DNA of 64,000 nucleotides from Linnemannia hyalina (taxonomy: Eukaryota; Mortierellomycota; Mortierellomycetes; Mortierellales; Mortierellaceae), in contig JAHRHY010000014.1 of the NCBI GenBank assembly GCA_019671135.1, positions 122,001 to 186,000 on the forward strand, in the 5' to 3' direction. Shown here piece after piece: positions 13,227-28,740 of the stretch; positions within the stretch are counted from its first letter, which is position 1; every line of letters begins with the position of its first letter. The notes below the pieces were generated by a model. That model searched no databases. It saw only the letters and a program-made list of their open reading frames with translations, and had not been told where the DNA came from. Made by a program: the position numbers and the translations under genes.

Positions 13227-14523
13227 GCATATAATCAAACAAAGCAAAAAAGGCAAGGCAATGCTCGCAAGACAATGCTACGCAATGCAAGAACAAAACA
13301 GCAAGCCCAATAACAAAGGTAGAGCTCACACTGCAACGACTAACGAATGGCCAAGAAAAAATATTATCAAAAAACCAGAGGACACACCCATGTCTGCTGT
13401 TGAGTTTATTAGTATTGGCAAGAGTAGGTTTCCTATCTCTTTTTTTTTCTCATTAGTCCACTGCATGCTCCCTCCTAAATCTTCGATCCTCTCTCTTAGT
13501 GAGTTGACAACATAAACTGTTTAGTTGCATTATGGAAGAAAGAAAACACGAAACGAAACGAAACAAACAACGGCAACAGAAAGAGCACACAAGTAGAATT
13601 GCCGATAGTTAGTTAGTTAAACGGTTAGGCTGGTTAGGGTTGAGGAATGAGGCTCTCGTCTATTGAAGACGCGCGCCCACTTTCCCTTCAATCCTCACCC
13701 AACCATTCCTCCTTTTTCCACTCCTTCTTTGACCTTCCCTCCTTTTTCTGATTCTTTTCCCCTTGTATGCCTTTTTCTAACTGCCTCATGATGTTTCTCT
13801 TTGTTTTTTAGTTGCAAAGATTTTTATGTTCTTTGACCCCCTTACTCCTGCTTTGTTGCATTGTAACGAAGCAGTGTGGTCTGACCAACATTCTTCTCTG
13901 CAAAGATCACTACAAAAAGAAGGCGGGAGAACGAGAGAGAGAAGCATAAAAAGGGAGGGAAGAACGGAATAAAACAATCCGTTAGGATAGTGAAGGACCC
14001 ATAGCGCGCCTTTTTTTTTCTTCTCTTATTTTTCCCCTGCCTTGTTCAGCGCCATTGACGCTGTTGTAGGCTTCGGGTAATAGGTGTGGCCCATCATGCA
14101 TGGTTGTGCTAAAGTGTTAGAGAAGGACCTTTCTTTATTGGTGTCCTGCTTGAATTGCATGATGAGGGGCTTGAAGAAGGAGACACGATGGAAGGGTTGG
14201 GGTTTAGTTAAGTTGGGGGATATAAGTATTGTTGCGAAGAGGACCACACACAAGAAAAGGCAGGGAACTGGTAAGAGAATGATGCGGTGTACGCTCACAT
14301 ACAGACACACACACGTTATTAATTGCTGCTCTTTGACACCATTTAGGCACTGCAGGCTACATAGACGAGACAAGACAAGACAAGTCAGGGAGAGGGAGGT
14401 CCACACTACGCCCAAAGTCAGGGATTGAAATGGCGAAAGGAATGAACAGAGAGGCACAGGAAAGTGCAATTGCTGGGACTATGCATTGCATATAGTTGAC
14501 AATCTTTTTTGAACTAGCCTTTC

Positions 14524-14550
14524 TTTTTTTTTTTTTTTTTTTTTTTTTTT
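14524..14550. repeat. Poly(T) tract of about 27
   Basis: An uninterrupted T run lies in the gene-free tract. Read on the minus strand it is a poly(A) run. No coding sequence next to it suggests a retroposed transcript. Confidence 0.95.
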
Positions 14551-17071
14551 GAATGTTACCAAACAAAAGAGAGGGTGGGAGAGCCAACCCCATCATTTTC
14601 TTGGTGCTGTACAGTACAACACTTTAGCAATTGGGCTGTACTCTGTCAATTTATGTTGTCTACGTTGTCAAACGTAATTGAAAGAGAGAGTGGCAATTGC
14701 AAAGGGAGGCGCAAGCGAAGGAAGGGAAGAGAGAGAGAGAGGAAGGATGATGTATGTGAGAGCTGTTGTTGCATGCTGCTGTTATGACAGGTGTTTAAAT
14801 TGCTGTCCATGCTCACGTTCGTTCGTCATTCTGCCTTCTTGCCTTCCTGCCCTTTTTTCTTTTCTTCTTTTTGTCCCTCGTTCTTTACTCCTCCTTCCAC
14901 GCCTCCTCCAATTACAAACCATTCCCGAGCTACCTCGTTTTCCCATTGCTTGTATTTTTTTCGTTGGCCATATACAAGAGCTACGAGTAAGAGGTATAAA
15001 CGGTGCACCCGACTCATCCGATGAGTGCATGGAAGAAGGGGTAAAATGAAAAGAGAGGCCGGCCTGTCATATTGCTGTTTACGTTGCCCTTGGCTTTGAT
15101 GGGAACACAAAACACACTTGTTTACGAGAGCACCTAAAACAAAGAGGCGCCCAGCCATGGACTGGATAGGAAACATGACAGGGTATGATCACCATAGCCC
15201 ACTTTGCCTTCAAGAATAAAAACGATACCGCGCCAAGTAATGAAAGTATATTTAAATGTAAAAAAATGGCCAGTGTGGAATCGTGTCCTCTTTTGGGCAA
15301 CTCCTCCACCATCCCTCCTTCCCTCTCTGCCTCCCTCTCACCTTATGGCGGTCTGCGGTTGTTCGGTTGCTAGTGTGTATGCAAACACAACAGGCGCACA
15401 ACACTCTTGTTCATTTTCGACTGGCCCACTCTCACTGGTCGAGCTTGTTTCTTTGTGCTCATGGGAGACAGAATGACAGTTGGAATAATTACATTTGTAA
15501 ACTCACGGATCTTCTCCCAAGATCTACTTGTTTCCCAGGACATGGCGCAATTTGAGAGAGATGCTATTGGTCAGTCGAGAAGGCGAGTAAAAATGGTGAG
15601 CCATGGGTCAACTGTTACACAACAAACCTACACAAGGGAAGCTTTTTTGGGATTACGGCTGTTGAACTGGGGAAGAGAGAGGAAAGAGAGCGGAAAGAGA
15701 GAGGGAAGCAGAACAAGAAGAAAAAGGGTGACAAGGTCCATACGCGTAGAGTGACGAACGGAAGGTGAATATCTTTAACTGACGAAAACCAGTCGAAGCG
15801 GGAAAAGACAAAACCAAACAGAACCATGACGATATGTTTAGTGTCAAGGTTGAGGGGGTGAGGGTGTGCCCTTTCCTTTTTCCTCTTCACCTCCGCCCAT
15901 GGTTAAAGTTTTTTTTTTCTGTTCGTAATGGCAGAAGTTGAGTATGAAATTCAAAGCCTGTCGAATGCACGAATGCACCAAAGAGGGAAGAGGGGAAGGT
16001 TTGTGGAGCAAGTGAGTTTAGAGAAACGCCTCGACCTTTCTTTTTTTTCAGGCTTTCTTTGCATAAGGGATGGACCGCCATGCACAATGCACTCCACTTT
16101 TTCTACCCTGTTCCCTTTTCTGTCTGCTGTTGAATCGAGGCACTGGTAGTGTCGGTACTTGGCGATGAATACCTTTGTTTTTTTAAGCGTCGACTCTTCT
16201 CGCTTCTCATTTTTCCATCCCACTCCCTCTTTGTTTTCTCTTCACTCGCTATTTGTAGGTTGCACATTCAAAACGTTAAATAAATGTTGGCGGAGTCTTT
16301 CATAAGATCGCATTGAGAGGCTCCACCACTTTGCAGAGGCAGACTGAGAGGTAAACAAGACTCCATTAATATTATTGTTCACGATACGCGAAAACTATCA
16401 GGTAGACAAGCTAATATTTTCACAGTGCAGTTCGCTCGGGATCGACAAGAGCAATATACACAGACCTGTCCCGGAAGCACATATGAAGGCATCATTCTTT
16501 CATGCCACACCCACCCATGCCTTTTTCTTATCATCTTTGCTGCCACTTTTTTTTCGCCTCACCCACCTCCCTTTTTTTCCATTTTTTAAAGGAGAATGCA
16601 CGAAAGCAATGATACATTTTGTGCTCAGGGCAGCATGTGTCCATTATCATCTGTTTTCTCACTCGCAGTCTTTCTTTCCGGCTGGGTTTTCTTGTTGTTT
16701 ACTGACATTTCACATTCATAATGAAATAGCCGACGACCCGGTCAAGAAAGATCTATGCCTCGGTTGCAAGCAAGAATGAACAGCGTTTCGTACCTGAAAA
16801 GGGCGATGGAAGGATCAATTGCGCGCCTATGGATATGTTTCGCTCTCAAAATAAGTATTTTTCTACTTTTTTTTTCAAAGGAAAAGATGCTCGTCAATTT
16901 CATCCAATCAACCTCACTCAGTAAAGTATCCTAAAGAGCACATGAGGATTGCACAGCCTGTCCTCACCGGGTCAAGAACGACGCGTGCGAGTCCCAGACG
17001 ACCCCTTGTTGCTTTGATTTTCTACTCTGAGTGATCTTCGATCTCTGATCACTCCTCCGATCAATGGTATG

Positions 17072-17079
17072 CACGTGAC
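17072..17079. promoter_or_regulatory. E-box CACGTGAC upstream of the nuclease-helicase gene
   Basis: CACGTGAC is the reverse complement of GTCACGTG, which fits the bHLH (Cbf1/CDEI, RTCACRTG) consensus. It lies 155 bp before the start codon at 17234, within a sensible promoter distance. The octamer, with the preceding TG, recurs upstream of guanylate kinase. Function is inferred from the motif only. Confidence 0.4.
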
Positions 17080-17233
17080 GAATTCGCCAGGTCAAATGAC
17101 GCGCCCTTGAAGGGTGGCTACTGCTTTTCCTTGGCGCCAACTCCTTCGGACACTTCACATCCTCGGGATTCTTTCTTTTGCTCATGACCGAAGCCAACTC
17201 GCCAGGAATCAACACAACGACACAAAGCACGCA

Positions 17234-20200
17234 ATGATGAGCAACCCTAAGTCTGCAATATTTCAGGGCAGTAAAGAGCTAATGGACTTGCTCCGGAGCA
17301 TGGGGCTCCTAAGCATCAACAGGAGCAGCAATGACGAACCTTCTTCAGCACAACAGACAGACACCGATGACCCTGCCAACCAGCCAACTCTCCCACTCGA
17401 AGGCGAGTTTTATAAAGCAACCATCCAGGAGACCACCACTGCCACATCGAGTAGTGTGAGGTCCAGCCTAGAGTACTCGTTCGGGTCTCTCCAGGTCACG
17501 GACGAAGATTGGCTGGCTATTGATGAGGTGACCGCCGCTCACACCACAGCTGCCCCTGTCCTCAAGGACACCCAACCCGCACCATACAAACCCGCACCAT
17601 ACAAACCCTTGTCAACATCAACAACAATGCCCGAGGTAGCCAAGTTCAAGTTTTCACCCTCAGTGCTGGCCCACCATGCCAACACCGCCTGCGAAAAGAT
17701 GCTGCACCTCAAGGGACGACAGCTCTGGGACCAAGCCCTACAACAAAAGGCAACTCCAGAATTGGCAGCACAGGAACAGGAACAACGAGCCCGGTCACCC
17801 GTGGCCATTGCTGACGCAACCACGAGGCGCGGGGTTGTCTTTGAGAGTCAGCTCCAGGGTGGGATCAAAGACCGCGTCGACTGTGAGGCTGACCAGGACA
17901 AGGACTCGTACTTTAGACTTGCGACCACACCCGACAACACGACTCTCTGTCAGCCCGTCTTTTCCCTTGACAAGAGTTTTTACACCCAGGAGATGGAGAA
18001 GGCAGGTATCGTCTTTGGTCGGTTCATTCCGGATTTCATCCAAGTGCTTCCGGGATCTGTTGCTCCGGACGGGACGCGCAAGAAGCGGATTTTTATCATC
18101 GATGCAAAGTCATCATCCCATGTCAAGATCAGTCATCAGGTAATCAACCATGCCTTAGCGCAGTGTTCACTTTTAGCGATACCAACCCATTGTTCAGTCA
18201 CTGACCGTATTCTCCGTCAAATTATTTACATCGGTAAAAATTAGTTCCAAGTGACACTCTACGCCATTTTTCTGGATCATCTCATCAGGGTCAATGGACA
18301 AACAGATCGCGTCGAGGTGGCTCCTCAAGGCGGCGTGTGGACTCCAGACCGCGGCGATCCCCATGTCTTTTCGTTGGCATTCATGCGCCCCATCATCGAA
18401 AACTTTATCTACAAGGAACTACCAGCCATCCTGATGAAACCTCTCAACGAAGCGGTCTGGCATATCGACAGCCCTTGTCTCCAATGCGAGTTCCTCGATA
18501 GCTGCAAGGACGATGCTCGGGAACAGATGACACTCTCGCTTATACCCATGCTGTCCAAGAAGTCTGCTTTGGCGATCAAGGCCATGTGTCGGTCCAGGTC
18601 AGGGAAGGGAAAGAATGAAATTGAGGACATCGAAGATCTTGTCGCCAATCGTTCTTCATTGCCAGATACGCACCAGAACTTCTTGAAGAAGGAACTTCGG
18701 CTCGACGACAACGGTGTCAGTCCACTCATACAGTCGTACAAGGAGCGAGTCATCAAGGTGAGAACACCTTTAGTTTTATTTGGTCGCACGTACAAGTTCT
18801 GGATTGACCAAATCTGACGACCATTCAAAATTGTTTCATTGCATAGGTGGTGCCTGTCAGGACAATGGAGCTGCCACGGCAGCACGGTGACCGGTTGCTC
18901 ATCAACCTCTTGATCGACCCCATGATGCTTTTACCCTACGCCTACTCTCTCGACATGTTCAAGGAGCAAATGACCCGATCCACACACAGCGCCTCAGGAG
19001 CAACTCGCTGGTCATCGCACCTTCAGCCTGAGCGATTGTCGCACCAGATCGTTTTGGCGGTTGAGCTCATTGATACCCTTCACGAGTGGCTAGTCAACCT
19101 CTCGGAGATCAAGCCAAGGACCCCTGTCCTCACTATCTTCTTTTACAATCGCGAGATGTTGAGCGGCTTGTCGAACTTGCTTCTCAGGGTGGTCTCGTCA
19201 AAGAGCGAAGATACCACATGGTCTCAGCTGACCAAGAGTCGAGCGATGAACCTCTTGACCAACATGTACGAGGACCCCAGCTTCTTAACGCTCTCCGAAG
19301 TGTCAGGATCCAACGTAAGACTGCCAGACTTGCTGCAATTGGCCCAAGGGTTCAAGAAACCGTACCCATCGCACGACAAGCGGCTCTTTTCTATCGAGAC
19401 GGCGTTGAACGCATTGCTGGTGCTGCCTGTTGTTGGGTCGTATACATTCAAGGATCTGATGACTTATCTGGTCGATGTCGAAGCGCCGTTTATCATTGAC
19501 GACAAAGACAGGAACGACGATGGGTTCGACTCTGCCAACATTTTCCGCACCTGGTCCACTACCAACAACCCCGACGCCAGTAAGCCTCTATGCAAATTAC
19601 CTCCAAAACGCACGTTCCATTTCATCCGATAGAAAAATGACTGGTTATTAATTACTGCCTTGAATGTTTTGAATGTAATAGTCAAGACACTGCTACAGAA
19701 ATGGGCAGAGCAGCAGAATGTGATCCTCATCGCGCTCTACGCAGTCGTCGGGCAGGAGCACAATGACTTGAAGGACGTACTCCTAGCTCCTCAGTCACAT
19801 TTCAAGATGCGACCCCAGTTCATGTTCAAGTATAATCTCCTCGCGCAGTTTGCATTCTTCTTGCAATGGGAAGTGATTATGCAGGCACAGAAGAGACGGC
19901 AGCGGCGTATCAACATGACAGACGAAGAGGCCATCCGCCACCAATTCGCGTTTCGGTGTCGTTACCTGAACCGTCATCTTGGACCATTCCCCGCACCTGG
20001 TAGTAGTTCGCCACTTCTTGCTGGAGCGGCTATCAAGGAACCTTCAAACTCGGATTGGTCGGGTTTTGTTGGCAAGTTTGAGATTACGAGTCCCATCAAC
20101 CCTGGCGTCCTCACGAATGATGACTTTAAGCAATGGATCCTTAGTCCCGATACCCCCGCCGTAAGCTACATCCTGCGCGAAGTTCTTCAACCATGCTACG

Positions 20201-22473
20201 ACCGCGAAGCTATATCTCTCTATCGACTTGTATTTTTCTTAACCTTCATTACTTGTATGTCATAGGGTCATGGGGCGAGGATGCGGTACGACGAAGTGAA
20301 CTCGGTGTTCAAAATGTTTGGCGTAGGCGTTCCAGCTGTAGTTTCTACATCATATTTCGATCCCGAGACCAAGATTGTGTACCTGAAAGGGACCTATCGC
20401 AACATGACATCACCCAACGAACTCTGCTTGGCCGAGAACGAGTACTATATCCTAGAGCGTCGGGAGCTCAATGTCACCCTCACGACAACCATGAAAAAGC
20501 TTATAGAGATGAACGAGGACAACCGCTTGTTCTTGGTAAGTGAGGGTTCTGAAGTGTGCACCTAAAACTTTGTTGTTCTTGCAGCCCTTTTTCGCTTCTC
20601 TAACGCGATTGTTCATCCATTACTATAGAAATTGCTGACGAATCCTAACATGTGGGGTGAGCAACGGCCGGACAAGAGAGCGGACGTATTCTTAGAGTCG
20701 ATCACCAACTCGACGAGGCGGTACGACATGACGATCTCGCAGGAGCAGGCCTTCACTCGAGTTATCAACAACCGTCTTCAAATCATCTGGGGACCTCCAG
20801 TAAGTCCTTTCGCAGTCATCATCTCACAGGAAGCGCGATAATTTCCTCATGTACTGACGCTTTTTTTTGACGATTGGATTTTTCTGTTTGCTGATAGGGC
20901 TCGGGAAAGACACACTTTTTGGCGTTGACGATTCTCCGGTTTGTGGATATTTTGCAGAGTCTGGCGATCAAGGGCAAAGGACAAGGGCCACAGACGATTG
21001 TCTTGACGGCATTTACTCATTCGGCGATCAACACCCTTGTCAAGCGAGTCGCTCAACTGCACAGGGACATTGCGCCTCGTGCTGGAGCCGAGAATGTGGT
21101 CCAGCCGCTGGTGTTTTATCGTCTCAGCAATGCACAGGCCAGTGAGGCGGATGGTGTTCAGCAGGTGGATCCCAAGGACTTGGCCAAGCTTCAGCGACGC
21201 CCTGGACCTGGTGTGACCGATGAGAGTCAGGAGAACATTATCCGGATCGTCAGTGGAACCGTGTGGCAGATCCGTCGAGCTGCCCACCCAGAGACTGGAG
21301 TCGACTACATGCGTAACGTTCAGATGTTGATGATTGACGAAGGCAGTCAATTGTTGGCGGCGGATTCTATCCATGCGATTGAGTGTCTGGACCCGGACCA
21401 TGGGCGACTTGTTGTTGCGGGCGATCACTTGCAGCTGGGGCCAATTATTGCGGGCGAGTACCTCAAGTCCGAGTTGGCGATTGACCCGACGGGGTCGATT
21501 ATGAAGAACCTGATGCGCAAGAAGGATAATACGCCCGTGTCCTTACAGTGGGAGGGGAGTGGGCCTGAGATGGATGTTGGGCCTTGTACCTTCCAGCTGC
21601 AAGACAACTTCCGCATGGTAGGTGTTATTTTGTTACAGTTTCCCCTCCTAACGCATTGTTGTGGCAGCAATGTTTTAACTGAACTTTATTCACTTTTATC
21701 GTGTTCATTAGAATGAACAATTGGGCAAGTTTATGCAGTCGATCTACGGTCCAAAGTACGTGGTGCGGAACCCAGAAAGGTCCCTCCCATACAGCGAGAA
21801 TGTCGTCCAAGGAATGTCATTCTCCCCCGATATTCGTCGGATCCTGGACCCAAGTTTATCTGCAGTCTGCATCGAGCTCCAGTTGACCGAGGATCTACAC
21901 AGCACACTTGCGATCCAGGTGCGGAACGACATCCGTGTAGCTGCCAGTGTGGAGGCAGCACTGGTCGTGGAGATTGTCGAAGCGTATCTAGAGATGGTTG
22001 GACGGGACACTGTGACGACCTTGTTTGTGGCGGTCCCTCATCATGTCCAACGACTTGCAATCCTGAACAAGGTCGAGAGGGCCGGTCTTGTATCCGCGTT
22101 CCCCATGGCGTTGATCAAGGTGGACACGATCGAGAAGATGCAGGGCCAGGAGGCGGATATGGTTGTAGTGTGTTTTGGGATGTTCGATGAAGATACGCTG
22201 GTCAATGAGTTGGCTTACCTGTACTCTGTCCATCGATGGGTCGTGGCACTTTCGAGGGCACGGTGCAAGACGGTGTTGCTGATAACACCCGAGATCAAGG
22301 CGCCGAGGATCATTGGCGGATCGGGCAAGACGGATGCGGGCAGTTTGGAGAGGTTGGATGGGTGGGGGCTTTTACAGGCATTTGAGAGGTATGCTGAGGG
22401 ACTGGGAGGGAAGCTTGTCTGGCCTATTAACGATGAGCTTTTTTTGCAGGGCGCTGGTATCCACCTTTTCTAG
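17234..22473 (+). CDS. Dna2-like RecB-family Fe-S nuclease fused to an SF1 helicase
   Basis: Eight exons (17234-18139, 18245-18757, 18847-19579, 19682-20160, 20266-20535, 20629-20799, 20898-21617, 21712-22473) join in frame to give 1517 residues. An in-frame TGA lies before the first ATG. The N-terminal nuclease has all RecB-type motifs: GVVFE (E204), IPDF (D267), IIDAK (D290/K292) and a QVTLY motif (304-308). A CX2CX5C cluster (C380, C383, C389) with C153 matches the four Fe-S ligands of Dna2, AddB and Cas4. The C-terminal helicase shows Walker A GPPGSGKT (1022-1029), Walker B MIDEGSQ (D1171/E1172), motif III AGDHLQLGP, QDNFRM, VDTIEKMQGQEAD (from 1401) and VALSRAR (1442-1448). Length and domain order equal Dna2, but the P-loop is of the Upf1/Nam7 type and residues 390-877 are unrecognised. 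I infer a DNA (possibly RNA) end-processing enzyme paralogous to Dna2. No key residue is missing. Confidence 0.85.
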
Positions 22474-22757
22474 TTCATTTTTATCCGTCGCCAAGGATAT
22501 GGTGGACATATTCTCATAACATAGATGTCCCATTGGACATTGGACCCTTGCGCGCGATGGAAAATAAATGCTAGATAGTTTTATCAACATTACTATGGCG
22601 GCATGCATCGCAACAAACGAGAAAGAAAGATGTTTAACATATTTACAATCACTAAGAGGTTTATTCAAAGAGAAAATGGTAAAAATAAGGATAACAAAAC
22701 AAAAACAAACGAAAGAAAAGAAGTGGATCAGATGCGGAGGTAATGGGGGAAAGGGCT

Positions 22758-26426
<3,669 letters not shown>

Positions 26427-27055
26427 TTTTTGTGACCTATGGAGAGATTCAGCATGGTGGCAACATCAAGAAGAAAGAAAGGCTCACTTTTCGTTAGCGC
26501 CGTTTCTTATTTCTCACAATAAACAGTGACAGCGACAGTGGCAGGCTGTCTTCTCAGGGCAGGAGGGGCAAGATGTTGATCAACAGCGAGGTTGAGTGTC
26601 GTTGTGATCATGAGACGCCTCCGGCTGCGTTACTATGTTTTTGGTGGCAACGAGAGAGGAAGGGAGAGAGAGAGAGAAGTACGTACAGATATCAAAAGGG
26701 ATGAGGAAAGAACGAGTTGGTTGAAGAAGAAGAAAAAGAAGAAAAAAGGAAAAAAAGTCAGCGCTCCTTTTGAAAGTTTTGAAAGAGGGTGCTGGTTGGC
26801 ATGAGGTACTAAGAGGAAGGTTAACCAATGGCAACACAGAGAAAAAATATTTGTGGCTTGGCTCTCTTTTCTTCTTTTCCACGGGGTCTCTGCTTGCCTG
26901 GTCACCGTTGACTCAGCCAGGACAACATGTACATACACTCCGCACGCACAAAACAAGGCACTTTGACAATGGTTGTGTACACAAGTGCATGATACTTTAT
27001 AAAAAGGGCAAACAATAGCCTACAGCTACCACAAAACAAGAGAGAACACAGGGCT
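26427..27055. other. Intergenic: AlaRS 5' flank and MOB1 3' flank
   Basis: About 630 bp without a gene. It contains a purine-rich A/G stretch (about 26650-26760) and the candidate 5' UTR intron of the synthetase near its left end. I see no RNA gene. Confidence 0.6.
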
Positions 27056-27949
27056 TTAGTTCTTAACCTGAGCAAGAAGGGAATCGATAAGATCTGCCAG
27101 GGGCGCAAGCTCCTTGGACTCGATCAGTTGGAACTCCTTCACAAACAAGATAAAATGCTTAAAGCTCGTGTTCAAATGAGCCTCCTCTCCCAAGGAAACA
27201 ACCACCGAGAAGTGGATCACATAGATATGTGCATACACCCGAAACAGTCTCCGGAAGATTGCATGGATCACGCTCTTGAACGATGCCGGGAAATCAACGC
27301 CAATCTTGCTAGGAAAGATGGTCTCGTTGTCCAACTGCGATTGAACCCACGACATCAGATGGTCAACATACACCGGTGCACTCACTCGTGCTGGCTTCTT
27401 GAACTGGCCCTCGTCCTTCCAGTGGTATTCGTATTTCGGTCCTGCTGACATGACCGGACAGTCCTGAGGTGTACAAAACTCTGTGATCGTCCCGTACAGC
27501 ATGTTGATCTGATTGAAAAAGTCCACCGCTAGGTTGAAAGAAGGCATAGGTAGAGAAAAAGTGTTAGCAGATTGTTGTTTGTGTCCTCGAATGGTGTAAG
27601 ATAGTATGAACGACAAAGAAAAGGGTAGAGTGAACATATAGAAACATGTAACAACAATAAAGAAAGGCGCTTGTTTGTTTCAACTTACTGTTAACGGCGA
27701 GCCACTCGTTAAGATCCTCGCCTTCAGGAAGATGAACAGCAAGACGCAAGTTCCCAGAACCAAGTGTCTGCTCCGCATACTCCTTGAGGAGGTATTGCTT
27801 CTGAAGAGACGACGCCGGTTTCTTGCTCGACTTTGGTTTGCTTGACGATCTACGTGCAAAAATTAAGTGTGAGAACAAGGGCTTGGGTAGGTTGATAAGC
27901 GAACAGGTGTGTTGAAAGTGCCCAGTACTTACAGGCCTAAGAAACTCAT
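27056..27949 (-). CDS. MOB1: MOB1 kinase activator
   Basis: Three exons (27949-27933, 27849-27689, 27528-27056) give 216 residues, the length of human MOB1. The first exon codes only MSFLG and two bases of the next codon. MOB1 binds and activates NDR/LATS-type kinases (Dbf2, Sid2) in mitotic exit, septation and Hippo-type signalling. The family signature [19 protein letters not shown] is intact. The structural zinc is held by C78 and C83 (CTPQDC) and H160 and H165 (HIYVIH), all present. A basic [11 protein letters not shown] stretch near the N-terminus is typical of the disordered tail that carries activating phosphosites. The ATG has an A at -3. Confidence 0.96.
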
Positions 27950-28740
27950 GTTCACAGTCAATTCCTCTGCTTGCTTTGTTGCTTTGTTGGTTGCTTGGTC
28001 GTTCGGTCGCTTCGTAGCTCGCTGTTTTCCTTGTTCTGTGTGCTGTGTAGTGTCGACGTCTGGTGTCCTAGGTAGGGCTCTCTGTGTAATACGCTATTAT
28101 CCTCTTTGTTTCGGTAAACTTGGACGAAGTCAGACAGATGCAGTTGTGGTATGTCGGTGATGAGTGAAGAGCGGGATGTAGAAAAAAAAGAGGATGAGTT
28201 GAGAAGAAATGAACACCATACCGTTTGTCCTCAAAAAGAGAGTATAAGTGCGTGCCTGTTGCGAGTCTATCCCTCCTCTTCCCCCTTCTTCAGAAAATAG
28301 GGGCAATCATCGGCCCACACGGACACGTTCGTGTCACACGTATAGCGCCTCATCGACCACTAAAGGACACACACACCATATCATGTTCGTCCAAAGAGGA
28401 ATGGCTAAGCAAAACCTGTCGGTCCCTCTGGCACAACCTGCACAGCATGATCTATGACCACCGTGGCATTCGCTCAATGAAAGACGAAAGTATTTACAAA
28501 GAGGGATAGAAGAGATAGAGATCCCGATTGCCTGAGCATGTTTATTCTTTCTCTGGTTTTGGTTTTTGTAAAAAAAAGGTTGGGTTTGGTGTATTTGGTT
28601 AAAGAAAATGGCAAGTACTCTGTAGGTTCCTTCCACCATCTGGGGTTTCCGGCGGTTAAAGAAAAGGTCTCTCCAAAGAACAAAACTGTTTTGATTTTCC
28701 CAAAGGTTGCAGAAAGCGCTTTTAGTTCGTTACTAGTTAT
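27950..28740. other. Intergenic: MOB1 promoter and eL37 3' flank
   Basis: About 790 bp without a gene. It holds the MOB1 5' flank, with a TTGCTTGG-like GT-rich stretch around 27965-28010, and AT-rich sequence before the eL37 stop codon. No RNA gene is recognised. Confidence 0.55.

Noticed and set aside
12862..13329. Cys/Phe/Val-rich minus-strand frames suggesting a membrane protein
   Set aside because: They derive from CAAACA/TTTG simple repeats; all three minus frames look similar.
13610..13640. TTAGGGTT-like sequence suggesting a telomeric repeat
   Set aside because: Only a single TTAGGG unit among TTAG repeats; there is no tandem array.
17114..17233. N-terminal extension of the nuclease-helicase
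   Set aside because: It begins with GTG, has no ATG before 17234, and an in-frame TGA lies just upstream.
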